DNA from: Limnohabitans sp. 103DPR2
GTDB taxonomy: Bacteria > Pseudomonadota > Gammaproteobacteria > Burkholderiales > Burkholderiaceae_C
DNA: 64,000 nucleotides
Assembly (NCBI RefSeq): GCF_001412575.1
Contig: NZ_CP011834.1
Coordinates: forward strand, 372,001 to 436,000
Direction of reading: 5' to 3'
Below the pieces are notes generated by a model that saw only the letters and a list, made by a program, of their open reading frames with translations, had not been told where the DNA came from and did no database searches. Made by a program: the position numbers and the translations under genes. This document shows, piece by piece, positions 37,717 to 45,995 of the stretch; positions within the stretch are counted from its first letter, which is position 1; every line of letters begins with the position of its first letter.

Positions 37717-38595
37717 ATGGGACAAAAAATCCATCCTACCGGCTTCCGCCTTGCGGTCAGCCGCAATTGGGCAAGCCGTTGGTACGCAAGCAACCGTGAT
37801 TTCGCCGGCATGTTGGCCGAAGACATCAAGGTTCGTGAATACCTCAAGGCCAAGTTGAAGAACGCTGCGGTTGCACGCGTCCTCATCGAGCGTCCAGCTA
37901 AAAACGCACGCATCACAATTTTCTCGGCTCGTCCTGGTGTTGTGATCGGCAAAAAAGGCGAAGACATCGAGAGCTTGAAAAAAGAACTCGCAGCTCGTTT
38001 GGGCGTGCCAGTCGCAGTGAACATCGAAGAAGTGCGCAAGCCCGAAATCGATGCGCAACTGATTGCTGACAGCATCACACAACAGCTCGAAAAGCGGATC
38101 ATGTTCCGCCGCGCCATGAAGCGCGCCATGCAAAACGCCATGCGTCTGGGTGCCCTCGGCATCAAGATCATGTCTGCTGGCCGTTTGAACGGTATCGAGA
38201 TCGCACGTACTGAGTGGTACCGTGAAGGCCGCGTGCCTTTGCACACTCTGCGCGCTGACATTGACTACGGTACTTCTGAAGCCAAGACCACCTACGGTGT
38301 GATCGGTGTGAAGGTCTGGGTCTACAAGGGTGACAACCTGGGTCGCAACGATGCACCCGCTTTGGCTGAACCCCGTCAAGAAGAAGAGCGTCGCCCACGT
38401 GGCCCGCGTCGTGATGCACGTCCGGGTGACCGGCCTGCTCGCGGTGCGCCCCGTCGTGCTGGCGGTACCAACACAGCACCTGTTGACGGCAGCGACAAGC
38501 CCGCCGAAGCAGGTGGTGATGTCAAACCCACCGTTAAGCGCGTACGTAAAGTAGCCGCGCCAGCTGCAGCAGCTGACGGTGCCAAAGGAGAGTAA
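37717..38595 (+). CDS. rpsC: 30S ribosomal protein S3 with long C-terminal tail
   Basis: 292 aa from ATG 37717 ([11 protein letters not shown]), against roughly 230 in E. coli. The KH domain with [12 protein letters not shown] and the mRNA-entry residues are normal. From about residue 215 the chain turns into an Arg/Pro-rich then Ala/Asp/Lys-rich disordered tail. A GTG 37690 frame start overlaps rplV and is not homologous. Such tails occur in Burkholderiales; their function is unknown. Confidence 0.97.
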   Translation: MGQKIHPTGFRLAVSRNWASRWYASNRDFAGMLAEDIKVREYLKAKLKNAAVARVLIERPAKNARITIFSARPGVVIGKKGEDIESLKKELAARLGVPVAVNIEEVRKPEIDAQLIADSITQQLEKRIMFRRAMKRAMQNAMRLGALGIKIMSAGRLNGIEIARTEWYREGRVPLHTLRADIDYGTSEAKTTYGVIGVKVWVYKGDNLGRNDAPALAEPRQEEERRPRGPRRDARPGDRPARGAPRRAGGTNTAPVDGSDKPAEAGGDVKPTVKRVRKVAAPAAAADGAKGE

Positions 38596-38597
38596 AC

Positions 38598-39014
38598 ATG
38601 CTGCAACCCGCTCGCAGAAAGTTCCGTAAGGAACAAAAGGGCCGCAACACCGGCGTCGCAACCCGTGGCAACACGGTTGCGTTTGGTGATTTCGGTTTGA
38701 AGTCCACCGACCGCGGCCGTTTGACGGCCCGTCAGATCGAAGCTGCACGTCGTGCAATTTCACGTCACGTGAAGCGTGGCGGCCGTATCTGGATTCGTGT
38801 GTTCCCCGACAAGCCAATCTCTACTAAACCTGCAGAGGTTCGTATGGGTAACGGTAAGGGCAACCCCGAGTACTACGTGGCTGAGATTCAGCCCGGTAAG
38901 GTGTTGTATGAAATCGTTGGCGTGCCAGAGCAATTGGCCCGTGAAGCGTTTAAATTGGCCGCAGCCAAACTGCCCTTGCGCACGACGTTTGTCGCTCGCA
39001 TGATTGGCCAGTAA
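38598..39014 (+). CDS. rplP: 50S ribosomal protein L16
   Basis: 138 aa. Contacts tRNA at the A-site. [15 protein letters not shown] and the [20 protein letters not shown] loop, holding the arginine that is hydroxylated in E. coli, are conserved. It starts 2 nt after rpsC. rpmC comes 16 nt later. Confidence 0.98.
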   Translation: MLQPARRKFRKEQKGRNTGVATRGNTVAFGDFGLKSTDRGRLTARQIEAARRAISRHVKRGGRIWIRVFPDKPISTKPAEVRMGNGKGNPEYYVAEIQPGKVLYEIVGVPEQLAREAFKLAAAKLPLRTTFVARMIGQ

Positions 39015-39030
39015 TTCAGGAGAACTCACA

Positions 39031-39225
39031 ATGAACACAACTGAACTGCGCACCCAAGACGAAGCTGGACTGGCAAAAGAAATCAAGGACTTGCAAAAGG
39101 CCCATTTCAACTTGCGCATGCAAAAAGCCACTCAGCAACTCGGCAACACGAACCAACTGCGCGAAACTCGCCGCAGCATCGCTCGTGCCAAAACCATCCT
39201 TGCTGAAAAGCAAGCCGCCAAATAA
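39031..39225 (+). CDS. rpmC: 50S ribosomal protein L29
   Basis: 64 aa. Small helical protein at the tunnel exit. The core [20 protein letters not shown] is characteristic. I start at ATG 39031, with AGGAG at 39018-39022; the in-frame ATG inside rplP at 39004 adds nonhomologous residues. Confidence 0.97.
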   Translation: MNTTELRTQDEAGLAKEIKDLQKAHFNLRMQKATQQLGNTNQLRETRRSIARAKTILAEKQAAK

Positions 39226-39234
39226 GGAGTGACC

Positions 39235-39504
39235 ATGACGGAAGCTAAAACATCCCTCAAGCGCACCTTGATCGGCAAGGTGGTCAGCGACAAACGCGCC
39301 AAAACCGTAACGGTGTTGGTGGAGCGTCGCGTGAAGCATGCTTTGTACGGCAAGATTGTTGCCAAATCAAGCAAGTACCACGCACATGACGAAACTGGAC
39401 AATTTGGTTTGGGCGACGTGATCGAGATCACCGAGAGCAAGCCAATTTCCAAAACCAAAAACTGGGTTGCAACCCGTTTGGTTGAAAAGGCTGCAGCGGT
39501 TTAA
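39235..39504 (+). CDS. rpsQ: 30S ribosomal protein S17
   Basis: 89 aa, OB-fold protein binding 16S rRNA early in assembly. [24 protein letters not shown] and the KYHAHDE motif are conserved. ATG 39235, with AAGGAG at 39224-39229, is preferred to GTG 39229 that lies within the ribosome site. It is the last gene of the cluster: a terminator follows where the spc operon (rplN) begins in E. coli. Confidence 0.97.
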   Translation: MTEAKTSLKRTLIGKVVSDKRAKTVTVLVERRVKHALYGKIVAKSSKYHAHDETGQFGLGDVIEITESKPISKTKNWVATRLVEKAAAV

Positions 39505-39538
39505 GCTTAATCTGCTTATTCTCAGCAAACCTTCAAAA

Positions 39539-39568
39539 AACGACTCACAATTGTGGGTCGTTTTTTTT
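39539..39568 (+). terminator. Rho-independent terminator after rpsQ
   Basis: AACGACTCACAA 39539-39550 is complementary to TTGTGGGTCGTT 39551-39562 (one G-U), followed by a run of T to 39568. The arms meet without a spacer, so the loop forms from the inner bases. The A-rich flank upstream also makes it work on the other strand. Confidence 0.9.
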
Positions 39569-39641
39569 CGTCTGAGTATATTTCTGCTCGTACGAACAGG
39601 CACTCACACCCATTCACTCATCCAAGATTAAAGGACACACC

Positions 39642-40148
39642 ATGATCAAAGTTGGCGACACACTTCCTGCAGTGACATTGACAGAATTTGTTGAAGTTGA
39701 AGGCAACGGTTGCAGCATTGGCCCCAACCCAGTCGATGTGGCAAAAGCATCTGCTGGTAAAACCATTGCATTGTTTGCATTGCCAGGCGCTTTCACGCCC
39801 ACCTGCTCTGCCAAACACGTCCCCGGTTATGTGGCGCAATACGATGCGTTGAAAGCCGCTGGCGTTGACGAAATCTGGTGTGTCAGCGTGAACGATGCAT
39901 TCGTCATGGGTGCATGGGGACGTGAACAAAAGAGCACAGGCAAAGTGCGCATGATGGGTGACGGCAGTGCAGACTTCACCAAAGCCACTGGCCTGACCTT
40001 GGACCTGACAGCGCGCGGCATGGGTCTGCGCAGCAACCGTTATTCCATGTTGGTCAAAGATGGCAAAGTTGCCAGCTTGAACATTGAAGGCCCAGGCAAA
40101 TTTGAAGTCAGCGACGCTGACACCATGTTGGCTCAAGTCAAAGGCTGA
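39642..40148 (+). CDS. Peroxiredoxin (Prx5/AhpC-TSA type)
   Basis: 168 aa. Thiol peroxidase using glutaredoxin or glutathione. The peroxidatic Cys55 lies in PGAFTPTCSAKHVPG, and the conserved Arg in SNRYSMLVKDGKV. A second cysteine in EIWCVSVND is at the place seen in one-Cys Prx5 members. AAAGGA precedes the start. It stands alone between the ribosomal terminator and a convergent GNAT gene. Confidence 0.94.
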   Translation: MIKVGDTLPAVTLTEFVEVEGNGCSIGPNPVDVAKASAGKTIALFALPGAFTPTCSAKHVPGYVAQYDALKAAGVDEIWCVSVNDAFVMGAWGREQKSTGKVRMMGDGSADFTKATGLTLDLTARGMGLRSNRYSMLVKDGKVASLNIEGPGKFEVSDADTMLAQVKG

Positions 40149-40191
40149 TTGCCGATCAGGCATCAGGCTCTCCCAAGGGGCCAACTGAAGA

Positions 40192-40224
40192 CACAGCATT
40201 GCACCTGCCGGCGCATGCTGTGTG
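40192..40224. repeat. Inverted repeat between peroxiredoxin and GNAT genes
   Basis: ACACAGCAT 40192-40200 and ATGCTGTGT 40216-40224 form a perfect 9-bp stem with a 15-nt loop in the convergent gap. No U tract on either strand, so it is not a standard intrinsic terminator, but the position suggests 3'-end formation or RNA protection. Confidence 0.5.
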
Positions 40225-40231
40225 CTTCAAC

Positions 40232-40729
40232 TCAAAGCATCACTTTGAGATAGTGCGCACCTGGCAATGGGTTGTGATAGTACGGCGGGATTTCTTCAAA
40301 TCCCAAGTCTTCGTACAAAGCACGCGCTGTCTCCATTTCATCCAAGGTGTCCAGCAGCACACAGCTGTAACCGCATTGACGCGCTGCATCCAAAATGGCT
40401 TCTGCCAGTTGGCGTCCTAAACCCAAGCGGCGAAATGCGGGCCGCACATACAAGCGTTTCATTTCAGACGCATTGGGTGAATCGGCCGAATCGAGCGGTC
40501 TTAATGCGCAGCACCCCGCCACTTCGCCATCGACCATGGCCAAAAGCAAAGCACCTCGCGGCGCTGCGTACTCGCCTGGTAGCTGTTGCAGTTCGGCTTC
40601 AAAGTCTTGAAAACACAAATCCACATTGAGTGACTGTGCATACTCCGTAAAGATGTGCCGAACAGTGGCCATCTCTTCAAGAGTTTGAGGCGAAACAATC
40701 TCAACGGCGGGTGAAGGAAGTTCTGACAA
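40232..40729 (-). CDS. GNAT family N-acetyltransferase
   Basis: About 165 aa. The acetyl-CoA-binding motif RLYVRPAFRRLGLGRQLAEAIL (positions roughly 95-115; R-R-x-G-x-G core) and the end ALYEDLGFEEIPPYYHNPLPGAHYLKVML are typical. The start is uncertain: I give TTG 40729, which keeps the first strand VEIVSPQT; ATG 40672 would drop it. It lies downstream of the cytochrome b gene on the same strand. Acceptor substrate unknown. Confidence 0.8.
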   Translation of the reverse strand: MSELPSPAVEIVSPQTLEEMATVRHIFTEYAQSLNVDLCFQDFEAELQQLPGEYAAPRGALLLAMVDGEVAGCCALRPLDSADSPNASEMKRLYVRPAFRRLGLGRQLAEAILDAARQCGYSCVLLDTLDEMETARALYEDLGFEEIPPYYHNPLPGAHYLKVML

Positions 40730-40779
40730 GTGAGTTCGGTGCGTAACGAAATTCAAGTTTAGCGTTGAAATGCCCAGTC

Positions 40780-41451
40780 CTACAGGCTGGAGGGCACTGC
40801 GTTGATCAGGACAAATACCAAGGCTGCAACCAGTGCAAGGCAGAGCAACGCTTTTAGCCAATCGAGGGGTCGATCCAACGAAGCAGTGGCCGGTGACTCA
40901 GATGATTTGTCGCCCCACAGCATGGCACGGCTGAGGTTTTCTTTCTTTTTGACGAAGTACCAAAGAATGGCACCCACGTGGATGGCGATCAACAACAGGA
41001 CAAAACCCTTGCCAAAGCCTTTGTGCCATTGAGTGGTCATGGACACGATGCTTTCAGACACCCAAACGGTCAAGGGTCCGGCATTTGCAATTTCATCATC
41101 ACTGAACAAGCCTGTTGCGACTTGCAGCAAGAGCAAGCTCATCAAGGCGATGACAGAAAGTGAGCCGATGGGGTTGTGTCCCAGGTAGCGTTGTTGGCTG
41201 CTCTGCGCAGAAAAATACTGGCGCAATGCGGAGGGCGTGCACGACAACTGTCGCCATCTAGACCAATGGCCGCCCACAAAGCCCCAGAGCAATCTGAACA
41301 ACAACAGACTTAAAACAGCATAGCCACAGCGAAAGTGCCAGACCATGGCATTGCCCCCGACGTTGCCGGTGATGACCAACACAAGGACCAACAATGCGAG
41401 GGTCCAGTGGAAAAGGCGGGTGGGCAAATCCCAAACTCGGATGGCATTCAT
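40780..41451 (-). CDS. Cytochrome b/b561 domain membrane protein
   Basis: 223 aa with four core membrane helices plus one at the C-terminus. The opening VWDLPTRLFHWTLALLV and the WHKGFGKGFVLLLIAIHVGAILWYFVKKKENL section hold the histidines that coordinate two b-hemes, as in Ni-Fe-hydrogenase-type cytochrome b. It is divergent from a cytochrome c' gene 88 nt away, a common pairing in which the b protein donates or accepts electrons. Confidence 0.9.
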   Translation of the reverse strand: MNAIRVWDLPTRLFHWTLALLVLVLVITGNVGGNAMVWHFRCGYAVLSLLLFRLLWGFVGGHWSRWRQLSCTPSALRQYFSAQSSQQRYLGHNPIGSLSVIALMSLLLLQVATGLFSDDEIANAGPLTVWVSESIVSMTTQWHKGFGKGFVLLLIAIHVGAILWYFVKKKENLSRAMLWGDKSSESPATASLDRPLDWLKALLCLALVAALVFVLINAVPSSL

Positions 41452-41539
41452 GGTGATACTTTCATGGGCTTTGGGCGATCTGCAGAAAATTCAAAAACAT
41501 GCGAAACTGTAAAGCACCCTCACCTTCAATGGAATACTT

Positions 41540-41992
41540 ATGAAAAAACTTGTCACTGTTGCTTCGGCATTGCTGGCCCTCATGTTGGCTTTGCCAGCCG
41601 CCGCTCAATTTGCGAAACCTGAAGACGCCATCAAATATCGCAAAGCATCCTTCACCGTCATGGGGGCTCATTTCGGCCGTGTCGGTGCCATGGCCGCAGG
41701 CAGAGTGCCTTACGATGCCAAAGCCGCTGCCGAAAATGCCGACATTGCGGCTGCCATGTCCAAGTTGCCTTGGGCTGCTTTCCCAGAAGGCAGCGACAAA
41801 GGTGAGACGCGCGCCAAGCCAGAAATTTGGAAAGACAGCGCCAAGTTCAAAGAAGCTGCGGACAAGATGCAAGCTGAGCTGACCAAGGTGGCTGCTGCCG
41901 CCAAAACCGGTAACGCCGATGCCTTGAAAACAGCCTTTGGTCCTGCTGCAGCAACTTGCAAAGGCTGCCACGACAACTTCCGAAAAGACTGA
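41540..41992 (+). CDS. Class II cytochrome c (cytochrome c')
   Basis: 150 aa. Signal peptide to about AAAAQ (residue 23), then a four-helix bundle with the heme site CKGCH at 140-144 near the C-terminus, the position that marks class II. Such proteins carry electrons or bind NO. It is transcribed away from the cytochrome b561 gene. FVMG-like KASFTVMGAHFGRV at the start of the mature chain is also typical. Confidence 0.93.
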   Translation: MKKLVTVASALLALMLALPAAAQFAKPEDAIKYRKASFTVMGAHFGRVGAMAAGRVPYDAKAAAENADIAAAMSKLPWAAFPEGSDKGETRAKPEIWKDSAKFKEAADKMQAELTKVAAAAKTGNADALKTAFGPAAATCKGCHDNFRKD

Positions 41993-42003
41993 CGCTTGAA
42001 TCC

Positions 42004-42741
42004 TCAGCTTTGATTGGCGCAGCGAAGTAGCAGCGCTGTCAACTCTTGCGGGGCACTGATCATGGGATCGTGCCCCGTTTTCATTTCAACCACTTGAGAG
42101 TTGGGCAGCCACTGGCCATCCCAAAACAGAGGATCGACCACGCGACGTCGCACGGCATCAATGGTTGCCAAGGGTGGCACGGTGCAATTGATGAACGTTC
42201 TGGGAACACTTGCAACACGTGCAGGATCGAAATTCAAAACGTGTTGGTAAGTGCCGCCTGGGTGAGATGTTTGTCGACGTTGCACCCATTCATAGTCATC
42301 CGCGCTGAGGCCAAACACAGAAGCATCGGGTGGTGGGAAGCTGTTGTCGATGCTCTCTGCGGCTGCTTCAATTCTGGCTTTTTGTGTGGCGCTGGCATGG
42401 GTGCTGCTCCAAGTTTCGCCGGGCTTGGGAACCACAGCATCCAAGTAAACCAAGTGCTTCAGACGATGCGCTCGCCGATCGGCCACAGCGGTGCCCAACA
42501 TGCCTGCATAGGAGTGAACGACCAAAATGGCATCGTTCATTTCTTCGGCGTCTAGGGCCTGTAAAACATCTTGGATGTGCGTTTCCAAATCAATGCCACG
42601 GTGCAAAAGGTGGGAGCGTTCACCCAAGCCCGTGAGGGTGATGGCGTGTGCGCTGTGACCTGCACGGATCAAAGCTTCTGTGACATGGCGCCAGCACCAA
42701 GCACCATGCCAAGCGCCATGAACCAATAAATACTGGGCCAT
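42004..42741 (-). CDS. Alpha/beta hydrolase (methylesterase/EstC-like)
   Basis: 245 aa. The nucleophile is Ser in LVVHSYAGMLG, the oxyanion segment LLVHGAWHGAWCW is the hallmark of the EstC/plant methylesterase branch, and the catalytic His is in KTGHDPMIS. The start overlaps the stop of the CoA-transferase gene by 1 nt (TGATG), so translation is coupled. The partner suggests processing of an acyl ester or CoA-derived product; the substrate is unknown. Confidence 0.87.
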   Translation of the reverse strand: MAQYLLVHGAWHGAWCWRHVTEALIRAGHSAHAITLTGLGERSHLLHRGIDLETHIQDVLQALDAEEMNDAILVVHSYAGMLGTAVADRRAHRLKHLVYLDAVVPKPGETWSSTHASATQKARIEAAAESIDNSFPPPDASVFGLSADDYEWVQRRQTSHPGGTYQHVLNFDPARVASVPRTFINCTVPPLATIDAVRRRVVDPLFWDGQWLPNSQVVEMKTGHDPMISAPQELTALLLRCANQS

Positions 42742-43985
42742 CAGATCACACCTTTGTTTTTCAGTTGTTCAATTTGCGCTGAGCTGTAACCCAAAACTTC
42801 TTTCAGCAATTGCGAGGTGTGCTGTCCCAGCTGGGGTGGCACATGGTCTTGCCTGACGGGCGTTCGGCTGAGCTTGAGTGGGCTGGCCACCAACTTCAAA
42901 TCCTTTTGATGAGGGTGCTGCCAAGTACTCACCATGTTGCGCGCAGCCACTTGAGGGTCGGCGAACACCTCCGATAAATTGTTGATGGCACCACAGGGCA
43001 CCTTGGCTGCCTCGAGCGCAGACAGCCAGTCGGCTTTGGTGCGGGTCAACATGATCTGTTCAAGCAGGGGGACCAAGATGGCGCGGTTTTTGACCCGATC
43101 GGTGTTCTTGGCAAAACGCACATCGCTGGCCAATTCGGGGTGGCCTGCGACATCACAAAATTTGGCATATTGACCATCATTGCCCACAGCCAGAATCAGA
43201 TGGTCGCGGCTGCCTGCTGCTGCGTGTGTGGGAGCCTTCACTTCAAATACTTGATAAGGCACGATGTTTTGGTGTGCGTTGCCTGCGCGACCAGGGGTCT
43301 TGCCGCTGACCAAATAATTGGCACCTAAATTGGCCAACATGGCCACTTGGGTATCGAGCAAGGCCATGTCCACGTACTGACCTTCGCCGGTTTTTTCGGC
43401 GTGCCTGAGCGCGGCCAGAATGCCAACGGTGGCGTACATGCCTGTGAACAAGTCGGCCACAGCGACACCTACTTTTTGGGGGCCACCCCCCAGGTCATCT
43501 CGCTCGCCCGTGACGCTCATCAAGCCCCCGATGCCTTGAACCGCGTAGTCGTATCCAGCCCGCTCGCGGTAGGGCCCGGTCTGTCCAAATCCGGTGACGC
43601 TACAGTAAACCAACTTGGGATTGAGGACCTTCAAACTCTCGTAGTCCAAACCATAGCGGGCCATGTCGCCCACTTTGAAGTTTTCAATGAAGACATCGCA
43701 GTGGGTGACCAATTCGCGGATGAGCGCTTGTCCATCGGCTTGGGCAATATCACAGGTCAGTGAGCGCTTATTTCTGTTGGTTCCTAAATAATATGCGGCT
43801 TCGGGCGTGTCTTTGCCATCGGCGTCTTTGAGAAAAGGTGGGCCCCAACTGCGCGTGTCGTCACCGGCGCCTGGGCGCTCAATTTTGATCACGTCGGCGC
43901 CAAGGTCGGCCAAAGTTTGGGTGCACCATGGGCCCGCGAGCACGCGGGACAGGTCGAGAATGCGGATGCCGTCAAGTGAATTCAT
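42741..43985 (-). CDS. CaiB/BaiF family CoA-transferase
   Basis: 414 aa from ATG 43985; the longer reading to 44201 crosses the promoter and the divergent gene. Class III CoA-transferase motifs: DGIRILDLSRVLAGPWCTQ, VIKIERPGAGDDTR, and the catalytic Asp in MALLDTQVAMLANLG. These enzymes swap CoA between carboxylic acids such as formyl/oxalyl, succinyl or mesaconyl. A downstream esterase and a divergent MFS transporter hint at uptake and activation of an organic acid. Confidence 0.9.
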   Translation of the reverse strand: MNSLDGIRILDLSRVLAGPWCTQTLADLGADVIKIERPGAGDDTRSWGPPFLKDADGKDTPEAAYYLGTNRNKRSLTCDIAQADGQALIRELVTHCDVFIENFKVGDMARYGLDYESLKVLNPKLVYCSVTGFGQTGPYRERAGYDYAVQGIGGLMSVTGERDDLGGGPQKVGVAVADLFTGMYATVGILAALRHAEKTGEGQYVDMALLDTQVAMLANLGANYLVSGKTPGRAGNAHQNIVPYQVFEVKAPTHAAAGSRDHLILAVGNDGQYAKFCDVAGHPELASDVRFAKNTDRVKNRAILVPLLEQIMLTRTKADWLSALEAAKVPCGAINNLSEVFADPQVAARNMVSTWQHPHQKDLKLVASPLKLSRTPVRQDHVPPQLGQHTSQLLKEVLGYSSAQIEQLKNKGVI

Positions 43986-44007
43986 GGCGTCATTGTCGCG
44001 AAAAATT

Positions 44008-44023
44008 TGCATGCATGCATGCA
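44008..44023. promoter_or_regulatory. Palindromic TGCA repeat between CoA-transferase and MFS genes
   Basis: Four tandem TGCA units (TGCATGCATGCATGCA) form a perfect 16-bp dyad midway in the 78-nt divergent gap, 23 nt before the CoA-transferase start. It may be an operator controlling both sides. GATAAT at 44026-44031 could be a -10 for the MFS gene, but no -35 is correctly spaced. Confidence 0.4.
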
Positions 44024-44063
44024 CCGATAATGAGCACATGCAAGAATTTTTTGAAAGCGTGTC

Positions 44064-45317
44064 ATGACCGAGCGTCAAACCCCAAGCCCCATGCTGGCGC
44101 AGCGACAAATGGTGGGGGTCTTCTTGGTCTTTGCATTTGCGTATTTTTTGTCCACCTTGATGCGCGCCATCACGGCGACCTTGTCGCCAGCCCTGACGCA
44201 AGAGTTGTCATTGTCCGCCCAAGACTTGGGTCTGTTGGCCGGTGGTTATTTTTTAGGCTTTTCGGCAACGCAGTTGCCCTTGGGCAAGTGGTTGGACCGG
44301 TACGGCCCTAAAACTGTCATTTTGTGTTTCTTGATCGTGGCGGTATTAGGTTGCGCCGCATTTGCCATGGCACAAAGTTTTGTGGGTCTGTGGTTGGCGC
44401 GCTTTTTGTGTGGTGTGGGCGTCAGTGCTTGTTTGATGGCGCCTTTGACAGGTTACCGCAGGTGGATGGATGCGGGTTCTCAGTTGCGCGCCAACTCATG
44501 GATGTTGATGACAGGCTCTTTGGGCATGTTGTCATCCACCTTGCCTGTGCAGTGGTTGATGCCCGTCACAGGGTGGCGCGCAATCTTTGCAGGCTTGGCA
44601 GTCTTGGTGGTGCTGGCCATGGTTCTCATTTACAAGGTGGTGCCTGTTTGGGAAACGCAAAAGGCATCGCAAGACCCAACTGCAACAGAAGAGACCGGCT
44701 ATGGACCTGTTTGGCGCAACGCCTATTTTTGGCGCATGGCGCCTGTGGGGTTCTTTTGTTATGCGGGCATGTTGGCGGTTCAAACCCTGTGGGCAGGTCC
44801 TTGGATGACGGTGGTGGGCGGCTACACACCGCTTTCCGCAGCGACTGGATTGTTTGCCATCAACTTGAGCATGCTGGTGACTTTCTGGATCTGGGGCCTG
44901 ATCACGCCGCGCTTGGCCAAGCGCGGTATCAGCGCCAACAAATTGATTGCATGGGGTCAGCCGCTCAGTTTTGCGGTGCTGTTCGGTGTGATTTGGTTCG
45001 GTCCAGATCTGGGTGGCGCTTCTGCAGCAGCCCTGGCCTTGTTTTGTGTGACCAGTACTTTTGTGGCTTTGGCGCAGCCTGCCGTCGGCATGGCCTTTCC
45101 GTCGCATTTGGCGGGCCGTGCACTCTCGGCCTACAACTTGGTCATTTTCGTAGGGGTCTTTGTGGTGCAATGGGGCATTGGTTTTGGCATTGACTTCTTC
45201 AAGTCACTGGGCTGGCCACCTGTTTTGGCTTTCCAGGCCGCTTTTACTGTGTTTGGTTTATGTGCGGTTTTGTCCTATGTTTATTTTCACTGGGCAAACC
45301 GCGATAATTCAGCATGA
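44064..45317 (+). CDS. Major facilitator superfamily transporter
   Basis: 417 aa with 12 hydrophobic segments. The motif-A loop reads GKWLDRYGPKTVI after helix 2, and FLCGVGVSACLMAPLTGYRRWMD is the helix 4-5 signature of nitrate/cyanate-type and hexuronate-type carriers. The substrate is undetermined. It lies divergent to the CoA-transferase gene and its stop overlaps the EIIA start (ATGA at 45314-45317), which links it to the PTS genes. Confidence 0.88.
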   Translation: MTERQTPSPMLAQRQMVGVFLVFAFAYFLSTLMRAITATLSPALTQELSLSAQDLGLLAGGYFLGFSATQLPLGKWLDRYGPKTVILCFLIVAVLGCAAFAMAQSFVGLWLARFLCGVGVSACLMAPLTGYRRWMDAGSQLRANSWMLMTGSLGMLSSTLPVQWLMPVTGWRAIFAGLAVLVVLAMVLIYKVVPVWETQKASQDPTATEETGYGPVWRNAYFWRMAPVGFFCYAGMLAVQTLWAGPWMTVVGGYTPLSAATGLFAINLSMLVTFWIWGLITPRLAKRGISANKLIAWGQPLSFAVLFGVIWFGPDLGGASAAALALFCVTSTFVALAQPAVGMAFPSHLAGRALSAYNLVIFVGVFVVQWGIGFGIDFFKSLGWPPVLAFQAAFTVFGLCAVLSYVYFHWANRDNSA

Positions 45318-45757
45318 TTGGAATTCTCATCATCGCCCATGCGCCTTTGGCTTCGGCCTTGCGCGATTGCGCTTTGCATGTTTACCCAGAGTGTGCGCTG
45401 GGTGTACAGGCGCTGGACATCTTGCCCAATGCAAGCCCTGATGAGAGCTTGCTTTTGGCCAAAGCTGCCCTGTCAAAGCTCAACACCACCGAAGTTTTGA
45501 TGTTGAGTGACGTCTTTGGTGCGACGCCTTCCAATGTGGCGCAAAAACTCAATGACGGCATCGACACGCGTTTGCTGGCTGGCGTGAATTTGCCGATGCT
45601 GTTGCGCAGCGTCTGTTATCGACATGAATCATTAGATGCTTTGGCAACGCGCGCGCAGGCCGGTGGCGCGCAAGGCATCATTCCCGTAGGTTGCACTGCC
45701 CCTCAAAATCAATCAGGACCACGACATGCCCCAAGCTACGACGACCATCAGCAATAA
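45314..45757 (+). CDS. PTS mannose-type EIIA protein
   Basis: 147 aa. The phospho-accepting His9 lies in ILIIAHAPLASALRDCA, and DVFGATPSNVAQKL is the second signature. It accepts phosphate from HPr, yet no EIIB/EIIC/EIID permease genes are nearby, so it is likely regulatory, as is common in betaproteobacteria. Its last 32 nt overlap the start of the HPr gene in another frame, giving it a non-conserved polar tail (QNQSGPRHAPSYDDHQQ). Confidence 0.9.
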   Translation: MIGILIIAHAPLASALRDCALHVYPECALGVQALDILPNASPDESLLLAKAALSKLNTTEVLMLSDVFGATPSNVAQKLNDGIDTRLLAGVNLPMLLRSVCYRHESLDALATRAQAGGAQGIIPVGCTAPQNQSGPRHAPSYDDHQQ

Positions 45758-45995
45758 GTTGGGCTTGCATGCCCGAGCTTCTGCCAAGCTGACCAAGTTG
45801 GCGGGTAGTTTTCCATGTGAAGTTTGGATGGCCAAAGGCGAGCGCCGCGTCAATGCCAAGAGCATCATGGGCGTGATGATGCTGGCCGCAGGCATTGGAA
45901 GCGAAGTGGTCATTGACACCGATGGCGAGCAAGCCCAAGAGGCGCTCGATGCGATGCTGGCCTTGATTGCCGATAAATTTGGTGAGGGTGAATGA
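45726..45995 (+). CDS. ptsH: Phosphocarrier protein HPr
   Basis: 89 aa. His15 in KLGLHARASAKL is the EI-dependent phosphorylation site, and Ser46 in NAKSIMGVMML matches the site of HPr kinase. It overlaps EIIA by 32 nt and ptsI by 4 nt. HprK, known in many betaproteobacteria, is not in the window. Ribosome site inside EIIA: AGGACCACG about 10 nt upstream. Confidence 0.95.
   Translation: MPQATTTISNKLGLHARASAKLTKLAGSFPCEVWMAKGERRVNAKSIMGVMMLAAGIGSEVVIDTDGEQAQEALDAMLALIADKFGEGE

Noticed and set aside
40192..40224. Intrinsic terminator after the peroxiredoxin gene
   Set aside because: A good stem is present but no U tract follows on either strand; kept only as an inverted repeat.
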